Assembly: GCF_000399665.1 (NCBI RefSeq) | Contig: NZ_KB976986.1 | Location: 693,131-757,130 of the forward strand | Reading direction: 5' to 3' | DNA length: 64,000 nucleotides | Source of the DNA: Acinetobacter calcoaceticus ANC 3811 | Lineage (GTDB): Bacteria; Pseudomonadota; Gammaproteobacteria; Pseudomonadales; Moraxellaceae | Shown: positions 53,591-63,029 of the stretch, in pieces | How positions within the stretch are numbered: position 1 is the first letter of the stretch | Layout of the letters: every line of letters begins with the position of its first letter | Program-made: the position numbers and the translations under genes | The notes under the pieces: model-generated | Seen by the model: the letters and a program-made list of their open reading frames with translations, nothing else | Told to the model about the DNA's origin: nothing | Database searches by the model: none

Positions 53591-54514
53591 ATGAAAAACG
53601 TAGGAATGAAGCCGGAAAGTTATCGTGTTGCTGAAGCACAAGCGATTTTATATGCGCCTCCACATTGTATTGAGTTATTAAGACAAGGGAACACCGAAAA
53701 AGGTGATGCATTAAAAACCGCACGTGTGGCAGGAATCTTGGCAGCCAAACGCACTGATGAGCTGATTCCTTTGTGTCATCCACTGCCGATTTATCGCGCA
53801 GATGTTGAATATGAATTAGAACATGATTTTGTAAAGATTATTACCGTGGTCGAAACCATTGGCCCTACTGGGGTAGAAATGGAAGCCCTCACAGCTGCAA
53901 GTCTTGCAGGTTTAACCATTTACGACATGTTAAAACCACATTGTGAGCCAGAAGAACTCTGGATGGATCAATGTAAACTGCTTAAGAAAAAGGGTGGGAA
54001 ATCGCACTTTAAACGTGTTCTTCGTCAACCCGTTTCGGCTGCTGTCATTGTGTTGTCCGATACCGTTGCAGCCGGTAGAAAACCCGATACAGCCGGAAAA
54101 TCTGTGGTTGAAACTTTAACTGAAGCAGGGTTTGATCCGATCCATTATCAAATTTTGCCTGATGAAGCAGATGTTCTAAAAGATTTAGTGCTTGAGCTGA
54201 GTAAGTCATATGCTTGCATTATGACGGTGGGTGGAACTGGAATTGGTAAGCGTGACATTACGGTCGATACATTAGAGCCACTTCTTGAGCGTAAGCTAGA
54301 CGGCTTAATGGAAGCTGCACGATCTTTTGGACAAAAACGCACGCCATATGCTGCAATGTCTCGCGGAGTAGCTGGTTTTATTGATCGCTCATTGGTGGTG
54401 ACTTTACCGGGAAGCCGCGGTGGAGCAAGTGAATCAATGGCTGCTATTTTACCAGCCCTCGTTCATATTTTTGATGTGTGCCGTGATTTACCGCATCCGG
54501 GAGGATATGAGTAA
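53591..54514 (+). CDS. Bifunctional MoaC-MoaB fusion
   Basis: 307 residues. Residues 1-145 form MoaC (cyclic pyranopterin monophosphate synthase): LCHPLPI at 61-67, VETIGPTGVEMEAL, and KKKGGKSH. Residues about 147-307 form MoaB/Mog (molybdopterin adenylyltransferase-like): AAVIVLSDTVAAG, MTVGGTGIGKRDITVD, LPGSRGGASE. One chain could thus act at the first and a late step of the pathway. Such fusions are known in several gammaproteobacteria. Its stop overlaps the moeA ATG by one base (TAATG). Confidence 0.93.
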   Translation: MKNVGMKPESYRVAEAQAILYAPPHCIELLRQGNTEKGDALKTARVAGILAAKRTDELIPLCHPLPIYRADVEYELEHDFVKIITVVETIGPTGVEMEALTAASLAGLTIYDMLKPHCEPEELWMDQCKLLKKKGGKSHFKRVLRQPVSAAVIVLSDTVAAGRKPDTAGKSVVETLTEAGFDPIHYQILPDEADVLKDLVLELSKSYACIMTVGGTGIGKRDITVDTLEPLLERKLDGLMEAARSFGQKRTPYAAMSRGVAGFIDRSLVVTLPGSRGGASESMAAILPALVHIFDVCRDLPHPGGYE

Positions 54515-55749
54515 TGTCAGGTTGTGGTACAGAACGTGGATTAATTAGTGTAGATGAAGCACTTGAGCTGATTATTAAGCAGCCAAAAAAGTTGGGTTCG
54601 ATTAACCAAGTTCTTCAAAACAGTCTAAGTAGATATCTCGCTAAAGAAATTTATTCAGAAATTAATCTTCCAAGCTTTTCTCAAAGTGCTGTAGATGGTT
54701 ACGCACTTTGTAGCCATGCGGAAGATTTAAATAATCAAGAATTTCAGGTTACTGGTGAGATTCGAGCGGGAAGTGAGAGTCATGACGTACTTAATGAAGG
54801 TCAGGCTATCCGCATATTCACAGGCGGTAAAACTCCTGAAGGTACAACACATGTTGCTCGGCAGGAAATCGTATCAGTTCTTTCGACCCAAGAAATTTGC
54901 TTAACTGAACATATACGTCCTCAAGCTGATATTCGTTTTACAGGAGAAGAAATCCAGAAAGGTCAATTGCTTGCACAAGCTGGACAGTTTCTAAATATTG
55001 GAAGCTTGGCTGCCTTAAGTATGGCAGGTGTGCAAATGGTTGAAGTTTATCGTGCACCGAAAGTTGCTGTTTTAGTGACTGGTGATGAAGTTGCAGAAAC
55101 TGCAGAAGATCTTGTCGACGGCAAAATCTTTGATGCAAATGGGCCATTATTAAAAGCTTGGTTTGAAGATTATGGCTTGGATGTTGAACTGATTCATGTG
55201 GCAGATGAGGCAGAGCAAGTCACACATTACTTTAATCAGTTAAAAGACGGCCATGATGTCATTATAACGACAGGTGGAGTCTCTGTCGGTGATTATGACT
55301 TTGTACGACCATGTGCTTTTGAGGTTGGTTTTGAACAAATCTTTTGGAAAGTAAAACAGAAACCTGGCAAACCATTGTTCTTTGCTGAATATTCAAACCC
55401 AGAAACAGATCATTGTTGTTATTTGCTCGGTTTGCCGGGTAATCCCGCTGCGGTCTATGTGTCTATGCAGGTGTATGGTAAGGCATTGCTTGACACTTTG
55501 CAGGGAAATCAAGCAGGGCCGGAGTGGTTTAGTGCGATTTTAGATCATGATTTAAAAGAAGATGCACGTGAACGTTTTTTACGTATGTATGCTTATTTTG
55601 AAAATGGTCAGCTTAAAATAAAAAGTCTGGCAAAACAGCAATCACATATGCTGAGTAACTTAATGCAGGCCAATTGTTTGGTTCGAATTCCAGCGGGCGT
55701 AAAACTAGAAGCAGGCAATATATTGAAAGGCGTATTTATTTCAAATTAA
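54514..55749 (+). CDS. moeA: Molybdopterin molybdotransferase
   Basis: 411 residues, standard MoeA length. It inserts molybdate into adenylylated molybdopterin. Motifs: LPSFSQSAVDGYAL, IRIFTGGKTPEGT, VAVLVTGDEV, TTGGVSVGDYDFV and LPGLPGNPAAV-like GLPGNPAAVYVS. It overlaps the fused MoaC/MoaB gene by one base and ends the cofactor operon. No strong terminator follows; ACTCATT/AATGAGT at 55771-55790 is a weak hairpin without a T run. Confidence 0.95.
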   Translation: MSGCGTERGLISVDEALELIIKQPKKLGSINQVLQNSLSRYLAKEIYSEINLPSFSQSAVDGYALCSHAEDLNNQEFQVTGEIRAGSESHDVLNEGQAIRIFTGGKTPEGTTHVARQEIVSVLSTQEICLTEHIRPQADIRFTGEEIQKGQLLAQAGQFLNIGSLAALSMAGVQMVEVYRAPKVAVLVTGDEVAETAEDLVDGKIFDANGPLLKAWFEDYGLDVELIHVADEAEQVTHYFNQLKDGHDVIITTGGVSVGDYDFVRPCAFEVGFEQIFWKVKQKPGKPLFFAEYSNPETDHCCYLLGLPGNPAAVYVSMQVYGKALLDTLQGNQAGPEWFSAILDHDLKEDARERFLRMYAYFENGQLKIKSLAKQQSHMLSNLMQANCLVRIPAGVKLEAGNILKGVFISN

Positions 55750-55967
55750 GTATAAAGAAGGATAAATATGACTCATTATGAAAAATGAGTGGGTTATATT
55801 TATTTAGCAATTTTTAATAATAACTTTCTCTTTTTTCATAATGAAAATTTTTTTATAAAGTGGATAAGAAGTTATTTTTATAATGAATCTTGCATAAATC
55901 GTAGTAAGTGGTTTAGGGTATAAACAATAGGGCCGTTGGGCTAGGAAATATCGAGGAACGCATAAAG

Positions 55968-56450
55968 ATGAAATGGGATGACATCGGTGATCAACCTTGT
56001 TCGGTTGCTCGTATGCTATCAGTGATTGGCGATCGATGGACGATGCTAATATTACGTAATGCTTTTATGGGAATACGACGTTTTGACGATTTTCAAAAAT
56101 CATTAGGCGTAACTCGTCATGTCCTTTCAGATCGTTTAAAGCGTTTGGTTGAATATGAAATATTAGCCAAAGCTCCTTATTTTGATCGTCAAGAACGCTT
56201 TGAATACAAACTCACTGATAAGGGCTTTGAACTTTATCCAATTATTTTGTCTATGGCGAATTGGGCAGATAAATGGATGGACCAAGGCTTAGGCAAGCCA
56301 CTAGAATATCGTCATAAAACTTGTGGACATAAGTTCGAACCAGTTATGGTATGTTCGGTTTGCCATGAAGCTTTACATGCAAAACAAGTGCAAGTTTCAG
56401 CTGGGCCAGGTTATTTTGCATATATTGAACAAAAACAGAAACAAGCTTAA
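55968..56450 (+). CDS. HxlR-family transcriptional regulator
   Basis: 160 residues. CSVARMLSVIGDRWTMLILRNAF, FDDFQKSLGVTRHVLSDRLKRL and YKLTDKGFELYPI are the HxlR core with its conserved early Cys. The C-terminal part adds a possible zinc-binding set (KTCGHKF and VCSVCHEAL). It stands alone after moeA with its own 218-base spacer. Target unknown. GAGGAACG upstream is the likely ribosome-binding site. Confidence 0.88.
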   Translation: MKWDDIGDQPCSVARMLSVIGDRWTMLILRNAFMGIRRFDDFQKSLGVTRHVLSDRLKRLVEYEILAKAPYFDRQERFEYKLTDKGFELYPIILSMANWADKWMDQGLGKPLEYRHKTCGHKFEPVMVCSVCHEALHAKQVQVSAGPGYFAYIEQKQKQA

Positions 56451-56466
56451 TTTACCCTGCTATAAA

Positions 56467-57858
56467 TTATGAAGACTCTTGTTGAATAGCATCAGCTAGA
56501 GTCTTATAAATGTGGTCATGATTTGACTGTGTTACATTAAAACGTATGAATTGACCAGCATTAGGAGCTTGGCTAAAAGCATTGCCTGGCGCAAGAATAA
56601 CATTATGATTAATACAATATTTCGCAATTTTTGAAGCTTCAATACCCTCTGGCAAATGGCACCAAACAAAAATTCCCGCTTGAGGCTTAATCCATGGCTT
56701 TATACCCAGAGGTTCAAGTTTTGTAATCGTATCGTGCATCGCTTTTGCTAAACGAACTTTTAGTAATTCTATATGTTTACGGTAAGAGCCATCTGTTAAA
56801 GCGGTAAGCAAAACTTCAGCAGAAACACCATTGTGAGAAAAACTTGTGGCAATTTTTAGGTCGGTGAGCTGATCCATCCATTCAGGTTTGGCAATAATAT
56901 AGCCACAACGAATAGAAGCAGATAATGTTTTAGAAAAGCTTCCAATAAAGATGACGCGTGAAAGATTATCTAAAGCCGCGAGCCTAGGAGCTGGTGTATA
57001 TTCAAAATCTGAGAAAATATCGTCTTCAACTACTATTAAGTTAGATTGCTCAATCAATTTTAAGAGTTGGTGCGCCGTAGAAAGAGAAAGCGTTGCTCCA
57101 GTTGGATTGTGAATTCCTGAGTTGGTGATATAAAGACGTGGGTTATAATTATCAATTGCTTCTTTAAATGCTTCTAAGTCGGGACCTGTTGGTGTGTAGG
57201 GAATACCAATAACCTTGACTTGATGAACTTTAAGCAATGCATGAAAGTTAAAATAACAAGGATCATCAATCAGAACGACGTCATCGGGCTTTAGTAAAAA
57301 CCGGAAAACTAAATCGATCGATTGAGTACCAGAATCTGTTAAAAGTACTTGATTCAGATTTGCATCTATTCCTTTTGATTGGGCACGCCTTGCTAACAAA
57401 TCCCGCAAAGCTGGTAATCCTAACGGGGTTGAATAACCCATTAGACAAGCGTCTGAACTCCTTGCAGCCATCCTTAAAGCTTTACGAATACTGTCTAGTG
57501 GCATCCAGTCATCTGGTAGCCAACCGCAGCCAGGCTTAAAAACATCTGCTTTCGCTTCCAAAGATTGACGTGAAATCCATAATGGATCAATTGAACGATC
57601 TAATTTAGGGCCTAATTCACTTAAAGCTAAGGGTGCGAGCGGACCAACAATATAAAAACCAGATCCAGTTCTTGATTCGATTTTGCCTAAAGCAATTAAT
57701 CTTTCATACGCTTCTACAACAGTTGATACTGAAAAGCTAAGATCATTTGCTAACTTGCGAACAGAGGGTAAGCGTGCTCCGGGCATTAAAGATCGATTTT
57801 TTATTTGTTGCTCAATCTCTGAAATGACAATTTCAATTTTTGTTTTGCTCTGGTTCAC
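56467..57858 (-). CDS. MocR/PdxR-family regulator (GntR HTH plus aminotransferase domain)
   Basis: 463 residues from a GTG. Residues 1-70 are a GntR winged helix (LPSVRKLANDLSFSVSTVVEAYERL). The rest is a fold-type I PLP domain with IDDPCYFNFHALL, NPTGATLSL, and the PLP-Lys segment IGSFSKTLSASIRCGY. Such proteins sense PLP or an amine ligand and control a neighbouring gene. The divergent EamA transporter 123 bases away is the likely target. It may repress itself through the shared repeats. Confidence 0.93.
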   Translation of the reverse strand: MNQSKTKIEIVISEIEQQIKNRSLMPGARLPSVRKLANDLSFSVSTVVEAYERLIALGKIESRTGSGFYIVGPLAPLALSELGPKLDRSIDPLWISRQSLEAKADVFKPGCGWLPDDWMPLDSIRKALRMAARSSDACLMGYSTPLGLPALRDLLARRAQSKGIDANLNQVLLTDSGTQSIDLVFRFLLKPDDVVLIDDPCYFNFHALLKVHQVKVIGIPYTPTGPDLEAFKEAIDNYNPRLYITNSGIHNPTGATLSLSTAHQLLKLIEQSNLIVVEDDIFSDFEYTPAPRLAALDNLSRVIFIGSFSKTLSASIRCGYIIAKPEWMDQLTDLKIATSFSHNGVSAEVLLTALTDGSYRKHIELLKVRLAKAMHDTITKLEPLGIKPWIKPQAGIFVWCHLPEGIEASKIAKYCINHNVILAPGNAFSQAPNAGQFIRFNVTQSNHDHIYKTLADAIQQESS

Positions 57859-57874
57859 GGGCTTACAATCTCAA

Positions 57875-57919
57875 CTGTACTGGTTGTGAGTACATAACAG
57901 TTCTTTTAAATTGTACTGC
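57875..57919. promoter_or_regulatory. Candidate MocR binding repeats
   Basis: TGTACTG occurs at 57876-57882 and again at 57912-57918, with a related TGTATCTG just after, in the spacer between divergent MocR and EamA genes. MocR proteins commonly bind direct repeats in this position. Confidence 0.45.
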
Positions 57920-57981
57920 TCTGTATCTGGTTTTATCACCTTAGCACAGCTTAAATTCTTCGTATAGTGACGGAGAAAATT

Positions 57982-58845
57982 ATGAATAGGTTTATGAATG
58001 GCTGGGTAAATGGTTTTATTGGCGTGGCTATTTTTGCAGGGTCACTACCCGCAACACGTGTAGCTGTAATGGGGTTTGAACCGGGCTTTCTAACCGCAGC
58101 ACGTGCGGCAATTGCTGGTATTTTAGGACTTATTCTTATATCGGTTTTAAAACAAAAGAAACCAGCCAAACAAGATTGGTGGCCTCTTGCCATTGTTGCT
58201 ATAGGGGTGGTGATTGGTTTTCCGTTATTTACCGCCCTCGCTTTGCAATATATGAATGCAGCTCATTCCATTGTCTTTGTTAGTCTTTTGCCGCTTGCAA
58301 CTGCAATATTTGCTGTGTTGAGAGGTGGAGAAAAACCGAATCAATTTTTCTGGATATTTGCAGTCTTGGGGAGTGGGGTTGTTTTCGCTTATATGTTTTT
58401 TATTTCTGGTGATACATCACTTGGAATAGGGGACTTTTATATGTTGATGGCGATTATTTTCTGTGGCTTTGGCTATGCAGAAGGGGGTGTACTTTCAAGA
58501 AAAATAGGCGGGTGGCAGGTCATTTGTTGGGCACTCATTTTGTCATTACCCTTCATGCTGTTTCTTACTATTTTTTATATGCCTACTTCATTCCAGAATA
58601 TATCGGCATCAGCTGTAGTTGGCCTCATTTATGTGTCTTTGTTTAGCATGCTTATTGGTTTCTTTTTTTGGTATAAAGGACTTGCCCAAGGTGGTATTGC
58701 TGCGATTAGTCAACTACAACTCTTACAGCCTTTAATGGGGCTAGCCATTGCGGCAGCCTTATTGCATGAACATGTGAGCTGGTCAATGTTAGTGGTTACA
58801 GCAGCAACCCTTTTATGCGTCGCTGCTGCTAAAAAGTTTGCTTAG
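57982..58845 (+). CDS. EamA/DMT-family transporter
   Basis: 287 residues from the ATG at 57982 (GGAG upstream; a GTG 15 bases earlier is possible). Ten predicted membrane helices in two EamA repeats, first starting GVAIFAGSLPATRVAVMGFEPGF. Members export amino acids and other metabolites. Divergence from a MocR regulator suggests control by PLP or an amino compound, and thus perhaps a role in amine or vitamin B6 balance. Substrate not determined. Confidence 0.9.
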   Translation: MNRFMNGWVNGFIGVAIFAGSLPATRVAVMGFEPGFLTAARAAIAGILGLILISVLKQKKPAKQDWWPLAIVAIGVVIGFPLFTALALQYMNAAHSIVFVSLLPLATAIFAVLRGGEKPNQFFWIFAVLGSGVVFAYMFFISGDTSLGIGDFYMLMAIIFCGFGYAEGGVLSRKIGGWQVICWALILSLPFMLFLTIFYMPTSFQNISASAVVGLIYVSLFSMLIGFFFWYKGLAQGGIAAISQLQLLQPLMGLAIAAALLHEHVSWSMLVVTAATLLCVAAAKKFA

Positions 58846-58847
58846 CT

Positions 58848-59159
58848 TTATAAACAATTTGCTGGTTTAGGAACACCTGCCAAACGACTTAAATGGCGGG
58901 CAACTAAACCAGTATTAAATTGTTGCTGTAAAACGGCATTATTAATATCTGGACTTACTGTTTTCATTAAAAATTTGATGAGTGGACGGGTTGCAGGAGA
59001 GTGCCCAAACTGTTGATAAAACTGACGCACAGCAGCTAAAACTTCGAAATGCCACTCGGTCAATTCAATATCAAGTGACTTGGCAAGCTCTTGTGCAACT
59101 TCAGGATTCCAGATCGTATAATCAACCAAATGACCATCTTGGTCTAATTCTAAATTCAT
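58848..59159 (-). CDS. tusE: TusE/DsrC-family sulfur relay protein
   Basis: 103 residues. GHLVDYTIWNPEVAQELA and HFEVLAAVRQFYQQFGHSPATRPLIKF are typical DsrC text. The penultimate Cys (PANCL) is the persulfide-carrying residue. In the TusBCD-TusE relay, sulfur passes to MnmA for 2-thiouridine in tRNA wobble positions. Last gene of the leftward tusD-C-B-E run. Confidence 0.93.
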   Translation of the reverse strand: MNLELDQDGHLVDYTIWNPEVAQELAKSLDIELTEWHFEVLAAVRQFYQQFGHSPATRPLIKFLMKTVSPDINNAVLQQQFNTGLVARHLSRLAGVPKPANCL

Positions 59160-59177
59160 GAAACCAGCCTAAATATA

Positions 59178-59462
59178 TTATTTAAAAGAAATACAGCGAT
59201 TAAATGTTAAAACAAGATCTGCAAATTGATCATAGTCCAATACATTTATCTGAGCTAAAGTATCCGTATCGATTAAGTCTTTTTCGATACTCAAGCATGA
59301 AACAGATGCAAACTGTTGAATCAATTTAGAAGAAAGTCGTGCAACAGAATCACCCATAAAAATAATCTGGTCACCTGCCTGATAAAGATTACCTAATTCA
59401 TCAATAACATTCGGCGTATTGTGATAAGTAGATTGCACGAGATAAAGTGTTGATGGATTCAT
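59178..59462 (-). CDS. tusB: TusB/DsrH-like sulfur relay protein
   Basis: 94 residues from the ATG at 59462, with GAAGG upstream. A longer frame overlapping tusC begins eight codons earlier but has no good signal. STLYLVQSTYHN opens the DsrH fold; DQIIFMGDSVARL follows. With TusC and TusD it forms the sulfur-transfer hexamer. The family is short and weakly conserved, so the assignment leans on neighbours. Confidence 0.85.
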   Translation of the reverse strand: MNPSTLYLVQSTYHNTPNVIDELGNLYQAGDQIIFMGDSVARLSSKLIQQFASVSCLSIEKDLIDTDTLAQINVLDYDQFADLVLTFNRCISFK

Positions 59463-59479
59463 TAAATTTACACCTTCAT

Positions 59480-59830
59480 CTACCAATATAAGACATGGTC
59501 AAAAGACTGAATGAACTCATTATTTAACTGAATAAATTCGAGCTCTTGTTCTGTTTGTTGAACAAAAGGATTTTGCTGATTTTTGCTTTCGATAAGAATC
59601 GGACTTAAATCATAAAATTCAAAGCTTTCGACCATATTTGATGCGACTTTGAAAGCATGATGAAGTTGGCTAAAGCTTAAGTCATTTTGTAAAAGGCTAA
59701 GCGCAGCATCTTTCAATAATACTTTGACTGGCGAGCCAAAGGTTGCTAAAACCATAGTAGCGGAAAGGCTTTCATTGATTTGAAGACTGGTTAAGTTGGC
59801 TTGGCTTAAAATAACGAGTACAGATTTCAC
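59480..59830 (-). CDS. tusC: TusC/DsrF-like sulfur relay protein
   Basis: 116 residues of the DsrE/F fold: strand-helix start SVLVILSQANLTSLQINESLSA, then VLATFGSPVKVLLKDAALSLL. Lies between tusD and tusB. The family role is structural within TusBCD, with the active Cys on TusD. Divergent in sequence, supported by the gene order. Confidence 0.87.
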   Translation of the reverse strand: MKSVLVILSQANLTSLQINESLSATMVLATFGSPVKVLLKDAALSLLQNDLSFSQLHHAFKVASNMVESFEFYDLSPILIESKNQQNPFVQQTEQELEFIQLNNEFIQSFDHVLYW

Positions 59831-59874
59831 ACAATATACCTTTTAAAAGCAACAATCTAAGCAAACAAAGTAAC

Positions 59875-60243
59875 TTAAAATTGAATAAGACGAGATGCTG
59901 ACTGTACCGCATCAGCAAGTTCACCTAACCCGATGAGTTGAAAGTCTTTGGCAAGGTTGTAATGAGTAAGGTGATGGCGACTGGCATTTTCTGCATCGGT
60001 AATACCACGAGCGAGGGCAGCACTCACACATACAGGAAGTCGAATCGCAAGCTTTTGCCATTCATGCGTTAAATTACGCTGGTCGTCAGGAACCCATTGA
60101 AAATCATTAGCAACCTGCACGCCGTCTTGGTAAAAGAATACACGAAAGTCTTCATTTTTACTTTTGAGTGCCTGAGCAAGTCCTAAAGCATGCCAAGCAT
60201 GAATGGAAGTAGGAGCAGAGGTAATTAGTAGTAATGTACTCAT
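59875..60243 (-). CDS. tusD: TusD/DsrE sulfurtransferase subunit
   Basis: 122 residues. LLLITSAPTSIHAWHALGLAQAL and FRVFFYQDGVQVAND are DsrE-like, and LPVCVSAALARG holds the active Cys that accepts sulfur. First gene of the leftward tus run, divergent from the GalE-like gene. No tusA lies nearby; as in E. coli it is probably elsewhere. Confidence 0.93.
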   Translation of the reverse strand: MSTLLLITSAPTSIHAWHALGLAQALKSKNEDFRVFFYQDGVQVANDFQWVPDDQRNLTHEWQKLAIRLPVCVSAALARGITDAENASRHHLTHYNLAKDFQLIGLGELADAVQSASRLIQF

Positions 60244-60308
60244 TGAGAATTCACTATGGTCATACGTCTAAATGGGCGTAGATGCATTAAGATAAAGGTA
60301 AGTATACA

Positions 60309-61316
60309 ATGATTTTAGTGACAGGTGGTTTAGGCTTTATCGGTTCACACATTGCTTTGAGTCTAATGGCTCAGGGGCAAGAAGTGGTAATTGTCGATAA
60401 TTTGGCTAATTCGACCTTGCAAACGCTGGAACGGCTAGAGTTTATTTCTGGTATGTATGTTCCATTTGTTAAACTTGATGTACGTAATACGCCAGCATTG
60501 AATAAGGTCTTCGAGCAATATTCAATTGATGCAGTTATTCATACTGCTGGGTTTAAATCAATTGAAGAATCTAATCTTAAACCTCTTGAATATTATAATG
60601 ATAATGTCAGTTGCATCATGAGTTTACTACGTGCCATGCAACGCACAGGTGTTCGTCACTTTATTCATCTGTCTAGCCTTGCAGCTTATGGAAAATCTGG
60701 ACTGCAATTAAGTGAAACAGAAGAATTTAATTATACTTATCCTAATCCCTATATTAAGTCTCAACAGATGATTGAAGAAATTATCCGTGATACTTATAAA
60801 ATTGATCATGAGTGGAAAATTGCGATCTTGCGCTTATCTAATATTATAGGTGCATTTGAACATGGGGTACTCGGAGAGTATGTCGCACAGCTTCCTAAAA
60901 ATATTGTACCGCTTGCCATGCAAGTTGCTGCAATGCAACGTGATTTGATTGAATTACAAGATCAAGCTGAAACATCAGATCATACGACTGAACGCAGTTT
61001 TCTACACGTTTTAGATGTGTGTGAAGCTGTGACTGCAAGCTTACATTGGCTACGTGATCAAACACATTGTTGTGAGGCATTTAATATTGCCCATGACCAA
61101 GTTCACTCTGTTCGTCAATTACTAGATGAAATTTCACAAGTAACCCAAGCTGAAATTCCGACTCAACCCGCAATTTACAAACATGTTGAGTTAGGTCAAG
61201 TTGGGGCAGACATAACTAAAGCAAAAACATTATTGAATTGGGTACCTAAACGACCGTTAAAACAAATGATTGAAGATGAATGGCGCTTTTATCAAAATAC
61301 ATTAAATGGAAGATAA
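60309..61316 (+). CDS. GalE-like NAD-dependent epimerase/dehydratase with altered catalytic site
   Basis: 335 residues. VTGGLGFIGSHIALSL is the NAD-binding loop; VDNLANS, LDVRN, HTAGFKSIEES and HLSSLAAYG follow the UDP-glucose 4-epimerase pattern. The catalytic YxxxK motif reads Y148-I-K150-S-Q152: the Lys expected four residues after Tyr is Gln. The region before VLDVCEAV (about 200-230) also differs from true GalE. So it may have lost epimerase activity or use a shifted Lys. AAGG upstream supports the start. It stands between tus and fumC. Confidence 0.85.
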   Translation: MILVTGGLGFIGSHIALSLMAQGQEVVIVDNLANSTLQTLERLEFISGMYVPFVKLDVRNTPALNKVFEQYSIDAVIHTAGFKSIEESNLKPLEYYNDNVSCIMSLLRAMQRTGVRHFIHLSSLAAYGKSGLQLSETEEFNYTYPNPYIKSQQMIEEIIRDTYKIDHEWKIAILRLSNIIGAFEHGVLGEYVAQLPKNIVPLAMQVAAMQRDLIELQDQAETSDHTTERSFLHVLDVCEAVTASLHWLRDQTHCCEAFNIAHDQVHSVRQLLDEISQVTQAEIPTQPAIYKHVELGQVGADITKAKTLLNWVPKRPLKQMIEDEWRFYQNTLNGR

Positions 61317-61432
61317 GATAATGATTCTTATTTACAATAATGGAATGCTTGAGTACGATACTAAAAATTAACTAGCCAGAGCAAATACTTGCTTCAGCCC
61401 GTAAGTTCTTTAACCAGACAACTGAGGTTTCT

Positions 61433-62827
61433 ATGCAAACACGAATTGAACATGACACTATGGGTGAGATTGAAGTTCCAAATGAAGCATTGTGGGGAGC
61501 ACAGACTCAACGCAGCTTACAGAACTTTAAAATCGGGCAAGAACGATTACCCCGTGCCATGATTCGAGCAATGGGGCTGGTGAAAAAGGCTGCTGCAATA
61601 ACCAATGCTGAACTTGAACAGTTACCACAAGATTTGAGTCAATATATTGTGGGTGCGGCTGAAGAAGTAATTGATGGTAAGTGGGATTCACAGTTTCCTT
61701 TAGTGGTCTGGCAGACGGGTTCTGGTACCCAAAGCAACATGAACTGCAATGAAGTTATTGCAAATATTGCTAACCAAAAATTAGGTCAAGTATTGGGTGC
61801 ACAAAAACCTGTACATCCAAATGATCATGTCAACCGTGCTCAATCAACGAATGATTCATTTCCAACGGCAATTCATGTAGCAGCAAGTTTGCAAATCAAT
61901 GAATTACTTATTCCTGCCGTAGAGCAGCTTAAAGCGACTTTGCAAAAAAAATCAGATGAGTTTCAGTCTATTGTTAAAATTGGTCGTACCCATTTACAAG
62001 ATGCAACTCCATTAACACTAGGTCAAGAATTTAGTGGCTATGTCTCTCAGCTTGAGCATGGATTAGTTCGTTTGCAACAGGCATTGACAGGTTTATATGA
62101 ATTACCATTAGGTGGTACAGCGGTAGGAACAGGGCTAAATGCACATCCTGACTATGCAGTGAAAGCAGCCGATCAGCTTGCTTTGCTTACAGGCTTACCA
62201 TTTGTGACTGCTCCAAACAAATTTGAAGCATTGGCAGGACGTGATGCAGCTGTTTTTGCTTCTGGTGCATTAAAAACGCTTGCAGTTAGTTTAAATAAAA
62301 TTGCGAATGATATTCGTTGGTTGGCGAGTGGTCCACGCTGTGGTTTCGGTGAAATCCGTATTCCAGAAAATGAACCTGGTTCAAGCATTATGCCGGGTAA
62401 AGTAAACCCAACACAAAGTGAAGCAATGACCATGGTTGTTGCACAAGTGCTTGGAAATGATACGACCATTAATGTGGCTGGTGCTTCCGGTAACTTTGAA
62501 TTAAACGTATTTATGCCTGTGATTGCTTATAACTTATTGCAGTCTATTCAATTGCTTGGTGATGCATGTAATAGTTTTAATGACCACTGTGCGGTAGGAA
62601 TTGAACCTAATCAGGATAAAATTGATCACTTCTTACATAATTCGCTCATGTTGGTCACTGCTTTAAACCCAGTGATTGGCTATGAAAATTCTGCAAAAGT
62701 TGCCAAGACTGCCTATAAGGAAAATAAAACTTTGAAGCAGGTTGCTGTTGAGCTTGGTTTAGTTACAGCAGAGCAATTTGATGAAGTGGTTAAACCTGAA
62801 AAAATGGTTTCACCAAATAGTAAATAA
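61433..62827 (+). CDS. fumC: Fumarate hydratase, class II
   Basis: 464 residues, iron-independent fumarase converting fumarate to malate. Motifs: [50 protein letters not shown] and the superfamily signature [17 protein letters not shown] lies upstream of the ATG. Length is standard. Class II fumarases work under oxidative stress or low iron, which suits an organism with a large iron-uptake repertoire. Confidence 0.97.
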   Translation: MQTRIEHDTMGEIEVPNEALWGAQTQRSLQNFKIGQERLPRAMIRAMGLVKKAAAITNAELEQLPQDLSQYIVGAAEEVIDGKWDSQFPLVVWQTGSGTQSNMNCNEVIANIANQKLGQVLGAQKPVHPNDHVNRAQSTNDSFPTAIHVAASLQINELLIPAVEQLKATLQKKSDEFQSIVKIGRTHLQDATPLTLGQEFSGYVSQLEHGLVRLQQALTGLYELPLGGTAVGTGLNAHPDYAVKAADQLALLTGLPFVTAPNKFEALAGRDAAVFASGALKTLAVSLNKIANDIRWLASGPRCGFGEIRIPENEPGSSIMPGKVNPTQSEAMTMVVAQVLGNDTTINVAGASGNFELNVFMPVIAYNLLQSIQLLGDACNSFNDHCAVGIEPNQDKIDHFLHNSLMLVTALNPVIGYENSAKVAKTAYKENKTLKQVAVELGLVTAEQFDEVVKPEKMVSPNSK

Positions 62828-62833
62828 TCTCTT

Positions 62834-62872
62834 CTAATGGCTTTTTTATTCTTAAATACTTCTGTAATATCC
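62834..62872 (+). repeat. Short direct repeat, copy 1
   Basis: This stretch starting CTAATGG and ending CTGTAATATC recurs in similar form at 63425-63466. The two copies flank the small lipoprotein gene. Confidence 0.55.
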
Positions 62873-62930
62873 GCGAGTTGCTAAGTACAACAAAAGTCCT
62901 GAATGATCAGCGCAAAAAATCATAAGGGGA

Positions 62931-62959
62931 AGGCCTACTTGAAAAAGTAGGCTTTTTTT
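62931..62959 (+). terminator. Rho-independent terminator
   Basis: GCCTACTT-GAAA-AAGTAGGC, an 8-bp stem with a GAAA loop, followed by seven Ts. It is about 100 bases after fumC. Confidence 0.9.
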
Positions 62960-63029
62960 ATACCTTGAAATATGGATGTCATATCTAGGCTTTATTTTTG
63001 CTACGTTATTTTATTTTAAGTTCAAATAA

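Noticed and set aside
55771..55790. ACTCATT/AATGAGT hairpin after moeA as terminator, and a six-codon ATG...TGA with a good ribosome-binding site there
   Set aside because: No T run follows the short stem, and six codons cannot be supported as a gene.
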